Shown here: positions 14,545 to 22,349 of the stretch, piece by piece
How positions within the stretch are numbered: position 1 is the stretch's first letter
Layout of the letters: every line of letters starts with the position of its first letter
Assembly: GCA_040905905.1 (NCBI GenBank)
Contig: JBBDQN010000041.1
Span: 1 to 23,750 of the forward strand
Length of the DNA: 23,750 nt
Origin: JAICND01 sp040905905
GTDB taxonomy: Bacteria; Actinomycetota; Acidimicrobiia; Spongiisociales; ZC4RG35
Reading direction: 5' to 3'
Translations under genes and position numbers: made by a program
The notes under the pieces: generated by a model
Seen by the model: the letters and a program-made list of their open reading frames with translations, nothing else
What the model was told of the DNA's origin: nothing
The model's database searches: none

Positions 14545-15354
14545 CTATGGAAAGTCGGGCAAGGAACCGGTCAGCTCAGGTGAGAGGGTCGCCACATCCC
14601 AGACCATGAACAGGGACAGGCCTTTATCCGGTTTCGACAGGTCGAACACGATCCGCATCACTGCCCCTACCTGGTCGAGCCACACGTGGGTCTGGTCGTC
14701 TACCTGCAAATGCACCGTTTCGGAGTCGGCAAGGGTCTCGTAACCCTGTATCACCACCCTGTCAGTTTCGAGCCACCCTGCGACCATGTCCTGTGCGAGG
14801 GGCCACATCGGGATTGGCAGCGGAGACCACTCCGACCCCTCGCTCTGCTGCCAGGACCCGTCCTCCGCCTGGTAGAGCAGAACTCCAGCAGGTGTTGCCA
14901 CCTGACGGAACCCACCCGGGTAATCCCATACCGTGATCCCATCGAAGTAGGTGATGGTCATCTGCTTTTGCAGCAGGTCTGGGTCGTAACCTGCAAAAGC
15001 CAACTCCTCTGCATCGGCACCGGTCATGTGTCCACTGAATATGCGGGCGCGGGCATGCGGGGGAGGACGAAAAAAGGAGTCCACCATTGTGGTGGCAAGC
15101 TCCTCGACGGATGGAAATGCTTCCGGGCGATCAACCGGAACCCCTTGTGGAAGGCCCAGCTCGACCAGGTCAGCGGACGCACTGTGATCAACGGTGGTGG
15201 TCTCGGCATCCGTTGTAGATGTCGAGGTCGATGACGATTCCGCGGTGGTCGTTGCTGGTGGATCGGGGGCCGTCACCGTTTCTGAGGTTTCCGCTAGGGG
15301 AGAGCCGCAGGCGATGACGACAGCAGCGACAAACAGAGACAGGGTGCGGGTCAC
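14545..15354 (-). CDS. Putative secreted lipoprotein
   Basis: A 269-residue lipoprotein with a signal peptide ending in VVIAC (Cys 16). A long Thr/Ser/Ala-rich flexible linker (about 20-60) is followed by a folded domain with MTITYFDGITVWDYPGG, VLLYQAEDGSWQQSEGSEW and repeated beta strands toward the C terminus. The beta-rich outline recalls lipoprotein carriers of the LppX/LolA kind, but I do not see a defining motif, so this is tentative. I use the GTG at 15354. An in-frame start at 15489 would add 45 residues and bury the signal. It lies in island 2 and no partner gene is evident. Confidence 0.72.
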   Translation of the reverse strand: MTRTLSLFVAAVVIACGSPLAETSETVTAPDPPATTTAESSSTSTSTTDAETTTVDHSASADLVELGLPQGVPVDRPEAFPSVEELATTMVDSFFRPPPHARARIFSGHMTGADAEELAFAGYDPDLLQKQMTITYFDGITVWDYPGGFRQVATPAGVLLYQAEDGSWQQSEGSEWSPLPIPMWPLAQDMVAGWLETDRVVIQGYETLADSETVHLQVDDQTHVWLDQVGAVMRIVFDLSKPDKGLSLFMVWDVATLSPELTGSLPDFP

Positions 15355-15922
15355 GTGCGAATGATCGGCCCTTATCCGAGTCTTCTGAAGCCGCCGACGG
15401 GGCACCAACCCACCATACGACGCTCGTGCAACGCCGGTGTGAGAATCGACTCCGTCACGTGGAAAGGCTCTCAACTCGAAGATGCCCATTACCTACCGAT
15501 CCCCTCCCAGCCGGTTCCAGATAGAGAAGCCGCATAGCGCTAGCCAATCCAAACCCAGCCGAAAGGGTCGGTACCACGACCACCTCCTTGTGGGTCCTCA
15601 TGGGTTTCTCCAAGCTCCCAAGTTGCGGCTTCGCCTCCACCAATACGAACAACAGCCCGCGGATGGACGACTGAGGCCCCCGCTCCGGGCCGGTGTGAAT
15701 TCTCACGGATAACCACGGACACGGCTCGGAGATCTACGGATCGGGAGGAAGGGGATTCGGTTCCTCCGGGCGTCCCAAGCGAGCCCCGCGTATACGAGTT
15801 CGCGGAGCGCCCGCTCCATTGTCGAGGTCTTCGCTCTGCGACCGGTGGGAGCTATTCCTCCCGGTCAGGCGATCTCGACGGGTGACACATACGATCCGTG
15901 CACTGGTCTCGTTGGCTTGCGA
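15355..15922. other. Gene-free stretch of island 2
   Basis: No convincing gene is present in these 568 bp. A hairpin of GGAGGAA (15744-15750) with TTCCTCC (15761-15767), and a weaker one near 15843-15864 (GGGAG/CTCCC), could end transcription of the hydrolase gene that reads leftward toward them. Neither has a clear T tract. Confidence 0.5.
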
Positions 15923-16888
15923 TCAATGGACAAGGTGTTTTGTCAGGTAGTCAGCTTGGACCGTGCTCGCTTCGTTGAAGAGGTCGCTCGGGTGGTAGAG
16001 GAGACCGAAGTGCCCACCGCCGATGTCATACCAGTCCTTCTCGCCGCCCACTAGGTCGAAGGCTCGGCGGCTGACCTCCGGATTGGCGTGAACCATCTCA
16101 TCGGCGGGTGCGACCATCATCAGCGAGGGGACGCTCACATGCGGAGCGCAGAGGTACGGGCTGTAGGGAGCGGTGTTGGAAGGAATGACCCGGGTGGCCT
16201 GGTTCTGCCACCCGCTGCCGTGCCTGCCCCCGTAGTCGATGAACCAGCGGTACGCCTGGATCGGCATTAGCAGCGAAGGGGTGCCCAATTGGTCGGGTGA
16301 GACCACCGGAATCGGACCGGTCCCGTCTCCGGGTCCTCCGGACACGTCACCGGAATCGTATGTCTCACGGATCGCGGCGAACATTTCAGGGGTCGGACCC
16401 ACCTCGGGCAGGGCGGCGCCGAACGTCGGGCATTGGGCAACCACGACCCTGACCCGTGAGTCGCAGGCAGCCACCAAGAACACTTCACCACCCGAATACG
16501 AGTCGCCCCAGACCCCTATCCGGTTCGGATCGTGGTCCTCGATCGTTGAGGCGAAGGTGATTGCATCCCGATAGCCACGGCACTGCACCCATGGGTTGAT
16601 CTCCTGGCGCGGCTCGCCTCCACTGATCCCCAAATTGCGATGGTCATAAAGCAGGGCAGACACTCCGGATTCTGCGAAGACCTCTGCGTACCGATCGGCA
16701 ACCATCGGGATGGTGGCGGAGGTGCCGTGTGCCATCACCACCAGAGGAAAGGGCGGCTCGCCTTTCACAGCCTGATAGAGGAACCCTCGAAGGGCAGCAC
16801 CTTCGGATTCGAATTCGACCCCAACCCGGCGAGAACCCCAACCCTCAATGAGAGTCACCTTACGCCGTCCGACGGTCGAGGCGAGCAT
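15923..16888 (-). CDS. Alpha/beta hydrolase (dienelactone-hydrolase/peptidase S15-like)
   Basis: A 321-residue hydrolase. VEFESEGAALRGFLYQ is the usual opening strand pair. The oxyanion motif is VMAHGTSA, the nucleophile elbow is GVWGDSYSGG, the acid is in VAPADEMVH and the catalytic His is in GGGHFGLLYHP. No signal peptide is seen. The start is uncertain: ATG 16888 is used, GTG 16858 also fits the domain, and neither has a good ribosome site. The frame stays open to 18253, but that part is the shadow of the opposite flavoprotein gene. It is divergent from the monooxygenase at 17126. The tail of a second copy of this gene lies at 18420-18496. Confidence 0.87.
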   Translation of the reverse strand: MLASTVGRRKVTLIEGWGSRRVGVEFESEGAALRGFLYQAVKGEPPFPLVVMAHGTSATIPMVADRYAEVFAESGVSALLYDHRNLGISGGEPRQEINPWVQCRGYRDAITFASTIEDHDPNRIGVWGDSYSGGEVFLVAACDSRVRVVVAQCPTFGAALPEVGPTPEMFAAIRETYDSGDVSGGPGDGTGPIPVVSPDQLGTPSLLMPIQAYRWFIDYGGRHGSGWQNQATRVIPSNTAPYSPYLCAPHVSVPSLMMVAPADEMVHANPEVSRRAFDLVGGEKDWYDIGGGHFGLLYHPSDLFNEASTVQADYLTKHLVH

Positions 16889-17125
16889 CGGGGATCCAGT
16901 GAGCTGCGGGATCAGCGACCACCTTCCGGGTACAGAGTCGATCTCCGACGTCCAGGATGTGGCTGCCCCGCCTTTCGAATGGAAACCTCGAGAGAGATGC
17001 GCCCTCCAGTCGCCGTTTGTGTATCGCGGGTAGGGGTTCCACCAGGTGTCTAGCTCCTCGGTGGCAACCGGGGGTCGACCTTCCCGCGGCGTCGACGCCG
17101 GAGCCAGAGTTAGGCTCGTGGCACG

Positions 17126-18337
17126 ATGGGTGATCCTCTCGATGTCGTGATCGTGGGTGCCGGTCAGGCTGGGCTTGCAACCAGTCATGAGCTCGCCAAG
17201 CACGGCGTGTCTCATGTCCTGCTCGAGAAGGGCCGGGTGGGCCAGACCTGGCGGGGCCGTTGGGAGAGCTTCTGTCTCGTCACGCCGAACTGGAGCATGC
17301 AACTTCCCGATCAGCCTTACGACGGCGAGGATCCAGATGGATTCGATTCTCGCGACGAGATTGTCGGTTTCCTCGAGCGCTATGCGCTCCGCAACGACAG
17401 CCCGCTCCGAGAAGGTGTCGAGGTCAACGTGCTCGACCAGATCAACGGGCAAGGCTTCCGGTTGCATACGTCGGCAGGCGACATCGAGGCGACAACGGTG
17501 GTCCTCAGCACAGGCGCTTATCAGAAGCCTCACCGTCCCGATGTCGCAGGCTCGCTTCCCACTGGCCTCCTCCAGATCGATGTCGAGGACTATGCGGAGC
17601 CTTCGGGTCTTCCAGACGGTCCCGTCCTCGTGGTTGGGAGCGGCCAGTCGGGCTGTCAGATCGCCGAGGAGCTTTCCGAGTCCGGCCGCGAGGTCTTCCT
17701 CGCCTGCGGACGGGCCCCCTGGGCCCCGCGCCGGATCGGCGGCCACGATCTCTTCTGGTGGCTCGAGGAGTCCGGCTTCCTTTCTGCAACCCTCGACTCG
17801 CTGTCCCCTTCCGCCCGTTTGTTTGCCAACATCCTCGCCAGCGGTCACGACGGCGGCCACGATCTGAACCTGCGGACGCTCCACGAGAGGGGTGTGAACC
17901 TCCTCGGCCATTTTGCCGGGACGGAGGGGAGCCGAGCCCGCTTCCGTGCCGACCTCGAACAGTCGGTCGAGTGGGGCGATCAGCGTCATGGACAGTTGAA
18001 GGATCTGTTCACCAGGTTTGCGGCCGAGCAGGGGATGCCGGCACCCGAGATGCCCGATCCACCACCGCTGGCGGTGGACACTCCCGACCAGATCGACCTC
18101 GCCGGGTTTGGTGCGGTGGTCTTCGCCGTCGGCTTTCGCCCCGACTATGGATCCTGGGTGAACATCCCGGGCGCCTTCGACGAGTTCGGGTTCCCGGTCC
18201 AGAACGAGGGGGCGAGCACCGTGGCGCCGAGCCTCTACTTCGTCGGCGCCCACTTCCTTCGCAACCGGAAGTCATCGCTCTTCATCGGAGTCGGCGACGA
18301 CGCCTCCATCGTCGCCGATACGATCGCGGACTCCTGA
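17126..18337 (+). CDS. Flavin-containing monooxygenase-like oxidoreductase
   Basis: A 403-residue FAD/NAD(P)H enzyme of the FMO/Trk-like group. The FAD Rossmann motif is VVIVGAGQAGLATS (7-20) and the NADPH motif is VLVVGSGQSGCQIAEEL at about 168-184. GQTWRGRWESFCLVTPNW is typical of YhiM/CzcO-type FMO-like proteins. The C terminus has VVFAVGFRPDYG and LYFVGAHFLRNRKSSLFIGVGDD, closing the FAD site. It probably oxidises a small organic molecule. The substrate is unknown. The ATG at 17126 lies just after the hydrolase promoter region. The two genes are divergent and may act together in the breakdown of one compound, which is inference. Confidence 0.9.
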   Translation: MGDPLDVVIVGAGQAGLATSHELAKHGVSHVLLEKGRVGQTWRGRWESFCLVTPNWSMQLPDQPYDGEDPDGFDSRDEIVGFLERYALRNDSPLREGVEVNVLDQINGQGFRLHTSAGDIEATTVVLSTGAYQKPHRPDVAGSLPTGLLQIDVEDYAEPSGLPDGPVLVVGSGQSGCQIAEELSESGREVFLACGRAPWAPRRIGGHDLFWWLEESGFLSATLDSLSPSARLFANILASGHDGGHDLNLRTLHERGVNLLGHFAGTEGSRARFRADLEQSVEWGDQRHGQLKDLFTRFAAEQGMPAPEMPDPPPLAVDTPDQIDLAGFGAVVFAVGFRPDYGSWVNIPGAFDEFGFPVQNEGASTVAPSLYFVGAHFLRNRKSSLFIGVGDDASIVADTIADS

Positions 18338-18373
18338 GCGGCGGGCACGAACCAGGAAAAGATGCCTCTGCCG

Positions 18374-18394
18374 TGACACGCACCATGCGTGTCA
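18374..18394. terminator. Perfect 9-bp inverted repeat after the monooxygenase gene
   Basis: TGACACGCA (18374-18382) and TGCGTGTCA (18386-18394) pair perfectly around a three-base loop, 36 bp after the monooxygenase stop. It is probably its terminator, although no T tract follows. It also lies at the end of the hydrolase fragment read from the other side. Confidence 0.55.
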
Positions 18395-18419
18395 TGCCGA
18401 CGTAAGGTGAGAAGATATC

Positions 18420-18496
18420 TGGTGAGGTAGTTGGCTTGGGCCGTGCTGGTTTCGTTGAACAATTCACTGGGGTGATATAGGATCCCGCCGACGTGC
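18420..18496 (-). pseudogene. 3' fragment of a second hydrolase gene
   Basis: The minus-strand frame reads HVGGILYHPSELFNETSTAQ and ANYLTRYLL, closely matching the C terminus of the hydrolase at 15923 (HFGLLYHPSDLFNEASTVQ, ADYLTKHL). The DNA at 18424-18495 aligns with about 15942-16017. Only the tail survives. A short open frame (18235-18525) passes through it, but there is no domain to support a real gene. Confidence 0.8.
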
Positions 18497-18563
18497 TCCT
18501 CGGCCGACTCGCCGTTCCTTCGCATGGTCGACTCTCTTCCTTGGGGCTCGGTGGACGAACCGG

Positions 18564-19127
18564 CTAGCGCGCAACCCGGTAGCGGAGGTAGACGACTCTC
18601 GAGCTGAAGGTGCGGGTCTCGACGAGTTCGAGATCCACCCGGCGCTCGCGCTGGGCAAAGAATGGAGTTCCGCCGCCAACCAGCACCGGGTAGACCATGG
18701 CCCGGTACTCGTTGAGCAGACCCAACGCGGCCGCCTCAGCGGCGAGAGTCGCCCCGCCGATGGCGATGTCACCCTCCTCCGGCTCGGCTCGCAACCGCTC
18801 GATCTCCTCCGCCAGGCCGCCGGAGGCCAGCCGGGCATTGCCCTCCACCGCCGACAAGGTTGTGGAGAACACCACCTTGGGGAGCGGGTTCCACAGCCCG
18901 GCCCACTCGAGCTCGGCGGCGTCGAGCGACGGGTCCTGGTCGGCGGTCTCCCAATAGAGCATCGTCTCGTACAGCCGTCGTCCCATCAGGTGGACGCCGA
19001 CCTCTCGTATCTCGTCGATCCAGAAGCGGAAGACCTCCGCGTCGGGCACCGTCCAATCGAAGTTGCCGTCCGGCCCGACGATGTAGCCGTCAAGTGAGAC
19101 GTTCATCGAATAGGTCACGCTGCGCAT
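18564..19127 (-). CDS. RibD C-terminal/dihydrofolate reductase-like protein
   Basis: A 187-residue protein of the RibD_C/DHFR-like fold. It opens with VTYSMNVSLDGYIVGPDG, then LMGRRLYETMLYWE, KVVFSTTL, GGATLAAEAAALGLLNEY and YPVLVGGGTPFF, all family hallmarks of NADPH-binding reductases. Single-domain members like this are widespread and mostly of unknown substrate. They need not reduce dihydrofolate. AAGGAG lies about nine bases upstream of the ATG. It is the last gene of island 2 before the degenerate att site. Confidence 0.9.
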   Translation of the reverse strand: MRSVTYSMNVSLDGYIVGPDGNFDWTVPDAEVFRFWIDEIREVGVHLMGRRLYETMLYWETADQDPSLDAAELEWAGLWNPLPKVVFSTTLSAVEGNARLASGGLAEEIERLRAEPEEGDIAIGGATLAAEAAALGLLNEYRAMVYPVLVGGGTPFFAQRERRVDLELVETRTFSSRVVYLRYRVAR

Positions 19128-19230
19128 CAGAAGTGCTCCTTGGTAGCAGCTGCGACGTTACGACCGCCGGGCTCATCGCGGATTGTCAGACAGGGGCAGG
19201 GTCGCCGGCCGCGGCACGAGACCAGCGAAG

Positions 19231-19272
19231 CTCCCCGAAGGTCGCGGTTCAAATCCCGCCCCCTCTACTGAA
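19231..19272 (+). repeat. Degenerate third att copy (tRNA 3' end)
   Basis: The stretch CCCCGAAGGTCGCGG-TTCAAATCCCG-CCCCCTCTACTGAA matches the tRNA 3' end with a few substitutions and a short deletion in the T stem. It is followed by an AAAGG/CCTTT hairpin (19271-19293) like those after the other att copies, and then by 19299-19322, which resembles the last bases of the integrase gene (compare 118-138). It is the probable right end of island 2. Confidence 0.72.
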
Positions 19273-19298
19273 AGGCCTGGCCAGAGCCCCTTTCTTCC

Positions 19299-19322
19299 TG
19301 TTCAGGCGGTCTTCCTGCGACG
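19299..19322 (-). pseudogene. Short integrase-tail remnant after the third att copy
   Basis: TGTTCAGGCGGTCTTCCTGC aligns with TGTT-AGGCGGTTCTTCTAC at 118-136, the stop codon region of the intact integrase. The order tRNA end, hairpin, integrase tail is the same at both places. It is very short, so homology rests mainly on this shared order. Confidence 0.45.
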
Positions 19323-19359
19323 ATTCAACCGGCCAATAGGAATTCAGAGCTCATGGCCG

Positions 19360-19824
19360 TCAGCTGCTCGGTGCGATGACGAGCCAGATCGCGAGCGCGA
19401 CCTCGGCGCCGCCGCCGAACGCGACGACCGCGAGCGTGGACCAGGTCGGGGCCCCAGGCACGACAGTGATCAGCCACGCGAGCCCGGCAAGAACGACGAG
19501 CACGCCAAGGGCGACCGGCGCGAACGTCGAGCGCGCGATCAGATACCCCAGCACGATCAGGAAGCCAGCGAACGGGAGCAGCGCGAACCGACGCATGCCG
19601 CTGTCGGCCCGCACTTGCCCGACACCTTGGATCACGCAATGAATGAACGCCAGCGGCAGCAGCGCCAGCGCGATGCGCGGGTCGGCAGGCGCGAACAGCC
19701 GATACAGCAATACCGCCAGCACAAAGCTGAACGCCGTCCCGACAAGCTGGAGATGCATGCTCCGGAGGGCCATGCCCGCCACGGAGAGAAGTAAGGACGC
19801 GATGTACACGATGCCGACGACCAT
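19360..19824 (-). CDS. DUF4386-like multi-pass membrane protein
   Basis: A 154-residue protein with about five membrane helices and few charged residues. HLQLVGTAFSFVLAVLLYRLF, FIHCVIQGVGQV and GGGAEVALAIWLVI resemble the C-terminal part of DUF4386 proteins, which are usually over 200 residues long, so this may be a shortened member. The function is unknown. ATG 19824 is chosen because GGAG lies five bases upstream. The GTG one codon earlier is too close to it. The gene occupies the place where an integrase body would lie after the third att copy. Confidence 0.75.
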   Translation of the reverse strand: MVVGIVYIASLLLSVAGMALRSMHLQLVGTAFSFVLAVLLYRLFAPADPRIALALLPLAFIHCVIQGVGQVRADSGMRRFALLPFAGFLIVLGYLIARSTFAPVALGVLVVLAGLAWLITVVPGAPTWSTLAVVAFGGGAEVALAIWLVIAPSS

Positions 19825-20099
19825 CACGGCTCCACCCCTTAGCCCGCTTGCAGGGCGTACAGCCCGAAACTTCTTGAGTGCTGCCGTCGGTCAGGCCGGC
19901 GGTAGCGGGCAAGCCATGGTATGGGACGGTGTATGCGCTGGATCGAACCCATTCACGGTCCCCTGTTTGTTGCAGCTGTGTTGCACAAGACTAGAGAAGA
20001 CAGGACGACACACCAGTATCGCGGACACATATTTCAGAACGGTCGGCGAGCACTAGACCACCAGAACATTTTCAAGGAAGACTTCAACTCCGCTGACCA

Positions 20100-20594
20100 C
20101 TAAACCTGAAGGTGCTGTCTCGCCGAGCGGGTGAATGGCAACCAAATGATGGCTAGAGACCAGGTGATCAACAGCGGGTGCATCACGGGATGGAAGGGCA
20201 CCAGGAACAGCTCGATGATCTCGAAGAGCAGCATTGCGACTCCGGTCGAGACCGCCCCCAACCATGGCCAGCGATACCCGATGCGGGACTCGATGCCCTG
20301 GGCCCATTTCCACGGCCAGCGGAACACGAGGCCGGCCAGCGTGAGCAGGGCGGCGAGGGTCATCCCAAGGAAGAACATGCCGGGCCAGAAGTATGTATCA
20401 ACGGGCGCATTGTCCAGCCACTCTGTCGTCATGCCAAGAGGCTCCAATGGATTGGTAATCATTGCGCGGGCCGCCGCGAACGTGCCGACGACAAGGATCC
20501 CGAGGAGCACGGACAGCACCACGATGCTCACAGGCAGTCGCTTCCGACTCACACGAGGCGTGCTCGCCCGCCTTGATGGGGCAATTGCAGACAT
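20100..20594 (-). CDS. Four-helix membrane protein, unknown function
   Basis: A 164-residue integral membrane protein with a basic N terminus (SRRASTPRVSRKRLP) and helices at about 22-42, 68-90, 110-130 and 136-153. TYFWPGMFFLGMTL and FEIIELFLVPFHPVMHPLL are notable, with His and Glu inside the membrane segments. No family is recognised. A good AGGAGGGTGG site precedes the ATG at 20594. It reads alone. The 275 bp to its left hold no gene. Confidence 0.78.
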   Translation of the reverse strand: MSAIAPSRRASTPRVSRKRLPVSIVVLSVLLGILVVGTFAAARAMITNPLEPLGMTTEWLDNAPVDTYFWPGMFFLGMTLAALLTLAGLVFRWPWKWAQGIESRIGYRWPWLGAVSTGVAMLLFEIIELFLVPFHPVMHPLLITWSLAIIWLPFTRSARQHLQV

Positions 20595-20989
20595 TCCACC
20601 CTCCTAGGTGTTATCTGATCGAATTAGTCGTCAACGCGGCTCGACCGCCCAGAGTCGAAGTACTCATTCGTCACTCGACCTGACAGATACCGTTTCGACC
20701 TACGGGGTGGGACGCTCGTAACGCGAAATGACGAGAAGCAAAAACCGCTGCTGAGCAGGCTCTTGCGCGAGTTTCCCCCGGTCAGCGGTTGCCCCGGACT
20801 CGGGCTCATAATTACAGAGGGCCTCTCGCCGATACCTGCCGCTCTGTCTCGACAACGGCGGCCGCCACACCCCGACAGCCTGAGCTACAAGAAGCCCCAG
20901 ACCCTCGCTAGAACCGGTAGTGGACAAGCAGCGGACCGGGCATGCCCAGCTTCAGAGACCGGGCAAACCCACCCAAAGCAGAGAAGGAC
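20595..20989. other. Gene-free stretch
   Basis: No gene or clear RNA is visible in these 395 bp. The frame at 20700-20927 lacks motifs. The stretch contains a 12-base match to the tRNA anticodon arm (20800-20811), too short to interpret. Confidence 0.5.
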
Positions 20990-22219
20990 TCAGCGCTCGC
21001 CTCCGGCGTGGGCGATGTGGGACAGTTCACGCCAGATCAGGGTGAGGATGAACGCCGAACCGACGAAGGCGAACCAGAAGGGCCCGGTGACACCCCATCT
21101 ACCGGCGATAGCCCCGCCCAATGCTGCTCCTGCCACCAATCCTCCATAGGAGCCGAGCTGGTTGAGACTGCTGACTCGTCCCTGGAAGTCGGCGGGCACG
21201 GCTCGTTGGCGAATCGTCGTGGTCGTGGTTCCCCAGATCGAGTTATGGGCACCAAACAGGAACAGGATGGTCAGTCCCATCCAAGGTGTGGTGGTGGTCG
21301 CCAGGGTCAGGTGGGTGAGGCATTCGACGACAAGGCCTGCCCGCATGATGTCGGCCAGGCTGAACCGCGACTCCAGCGCCCGGTAGGCCGCTGCACCGAG
21401 GAGTCCTCCAACGGCCCCGGCCGTGATCATCAGCCCATAGCCCACCTCTCCAACCTGGAGGCGTTCGATTGCGATCAGGACCAGGACGGACCAAGCGGCA
21501 CCGAAGGTAATGTTGAACACGAAGACGGTGACTGCCAGGGTGCGGAGCGGGGCATGATTCCAGAGCCAGCGGAATCCCTCTTTGAGATCGCGCCCGAGGT
21601 GGGAGTGCTCGCCTGCCTTCACCGGTGGGGTCCGGGCGATGCGGGAGATCAACACCGCCCCCAGGGCCATGCACATCGCCTGGGCACCAAAGGGCACGGC
21701 CATCCCGAATGCGAACAGGAACGCACCGATCGGAGGCCCCACGAGCTGGTTGGCGGTGATGAATCCGGACACGATCCGGGCGTTCGCCACTCCCAGGTCC
21801 GGCTTGGCCACGACCATCGGGAGGAGGGTCGACTTGGTGATGTCAGCAAAGACTTCGGCAATGCCCAGAATGAAGAGTGTGGTGAGGACGACGACCACGT
21901 TTGCTCGTCCGCTGGCGATGGTCACCGCCAGGGCGCCAACCACCAGGGCACGCAGGATGTTGACCACGATCACGACCCGCCGTCGGTTGAGTCGATCGGC
22001 CAGCACTCCCACGTAGAGACCGATGAGAAGGTAAGGAAGGCGTTGCACGAGAAGGGCCATCGCCACGAGTCCGGGATCGCGGGTCTGGGCCGCCATCAGG
22101 AGGGGTCCGGCTGCCACCGCTATACCGTCGCCGATGTTGGTGGTCCAGGACGCAGCGAACAGCCATCGAAAGTCTCGCCCGAGACGACTTGGAGCTATGG
22201 CTTCAACGACTCGACGCAC
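20990..22219 (-). CDS. MFS transporter (exporter-like)
   Basis: A 409-residue major facilitator protein with about twelve membrane helices. The signature loop between helices 2 and 3 reads GVLADRLNRRRVVIVVN. FRWLFAASWTTNIGDGIAVAAGPLL and DLKEGFRWLWNHAPLR are typical of actinobacterial relatives of EntS-type and macrolide/tetracycline exporters. It probably exports a small molecule using the proton gradient. The substrate is unknown. The start is GTG 22219 without a clear ribosome site. It is divergent from the Rox-like monooxygenase at 22350, a common pairing of drug inactivation and efflux, which is inference. Confidence 0.9.
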   Translation of the reverse strand: MRRVVEAIAPSRLGRDFRWLFAASWTTNIGDGIAVAAGPLLMAAQTRDPGLVAMALLVQRLPYLLIGLYVGVLADRLNRRRVVIVVNILRALVVGALAVTIASGRANVVVVLTTLFILGIAEVFADITKSTLLPMVVAKPDLGVANARIVSGFITANQLVGPPIGAFLFAFGMAVPFGAQAMCMALGAVLISRIARTPPVKAGEHSHLGRDLKEGFRWLWNHAPLRTLAVTVFVFNITFGAAWSVLVLIAIERLQVGEVGYGLMITAGAVGGLLGAAAYRALESRFSLADIMRAGLVVECLTHLTLATTTTPWMGLTILFLFGAHNSIWGTTTTTIRQRAVPADFQGRVSSLNQLGSYGGLVAGAALGGAIAGRWGVTGPFWFAFVGSAFILTLIWRELSHIAHAGGER

Positions 22220-22263
22220 AACGGCTGCACGCTAACGACCGGCAAAACCTGGACTTCCGGAAT

Positions 22264-22294
22264 TTAGCGGACCGCTGTCGAGGGCTTCTACCGT
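22264..22294 (+). repeat. Fourth remnant of the att/integrase junction
   Basis: These 31 bases match 88-118 (the hairpin after the tRNA and the first TTCTACCG) at 25 positions, with the last 14 bases identical (AGGGCTTCTACCGT). The next bases (CCAGTTCTTC) also resemble the integrase end (GCGGTTCTTC). No T arm of a tRNA is recognisable before it. It may mark another old island boundary, or a chance survivor of one. Confidence 0.55.
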
Positions 22295-22349
22295 TCCAGT
22301 TCTTCGTCAGGCCGCATGGGGCAACCGACAGATAGAGGGGATTCGCACG

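Noticed and set aside
16889..18253. 455-codon N-terminal extension of the hydrolase frame
   Set aside because: It lies fully antisense to the well-supported flavoprotein gene and has no hydrolase-like content. It is a frame kept open by GC-rich codon bias.
20800..20811. A 12-base match to the tRNA-fMet anticodon arm (TCGGGCTCATAA)
   Set aside because: The match stops at once on both sides, with no T arm, hairpin or integrase trace following. It is too short to call an att remnant, although its location beside other remnants is suggestive.
20942..22267. Plus-strand open frame of 441 codons
   Set aside because: It is the antisense shadow of the MFS gene. The translation is rich in Gly, His, Asp and Gln without hydrophobic pattern, whereas the opposite strand gives a clean twelve-helix transporter.
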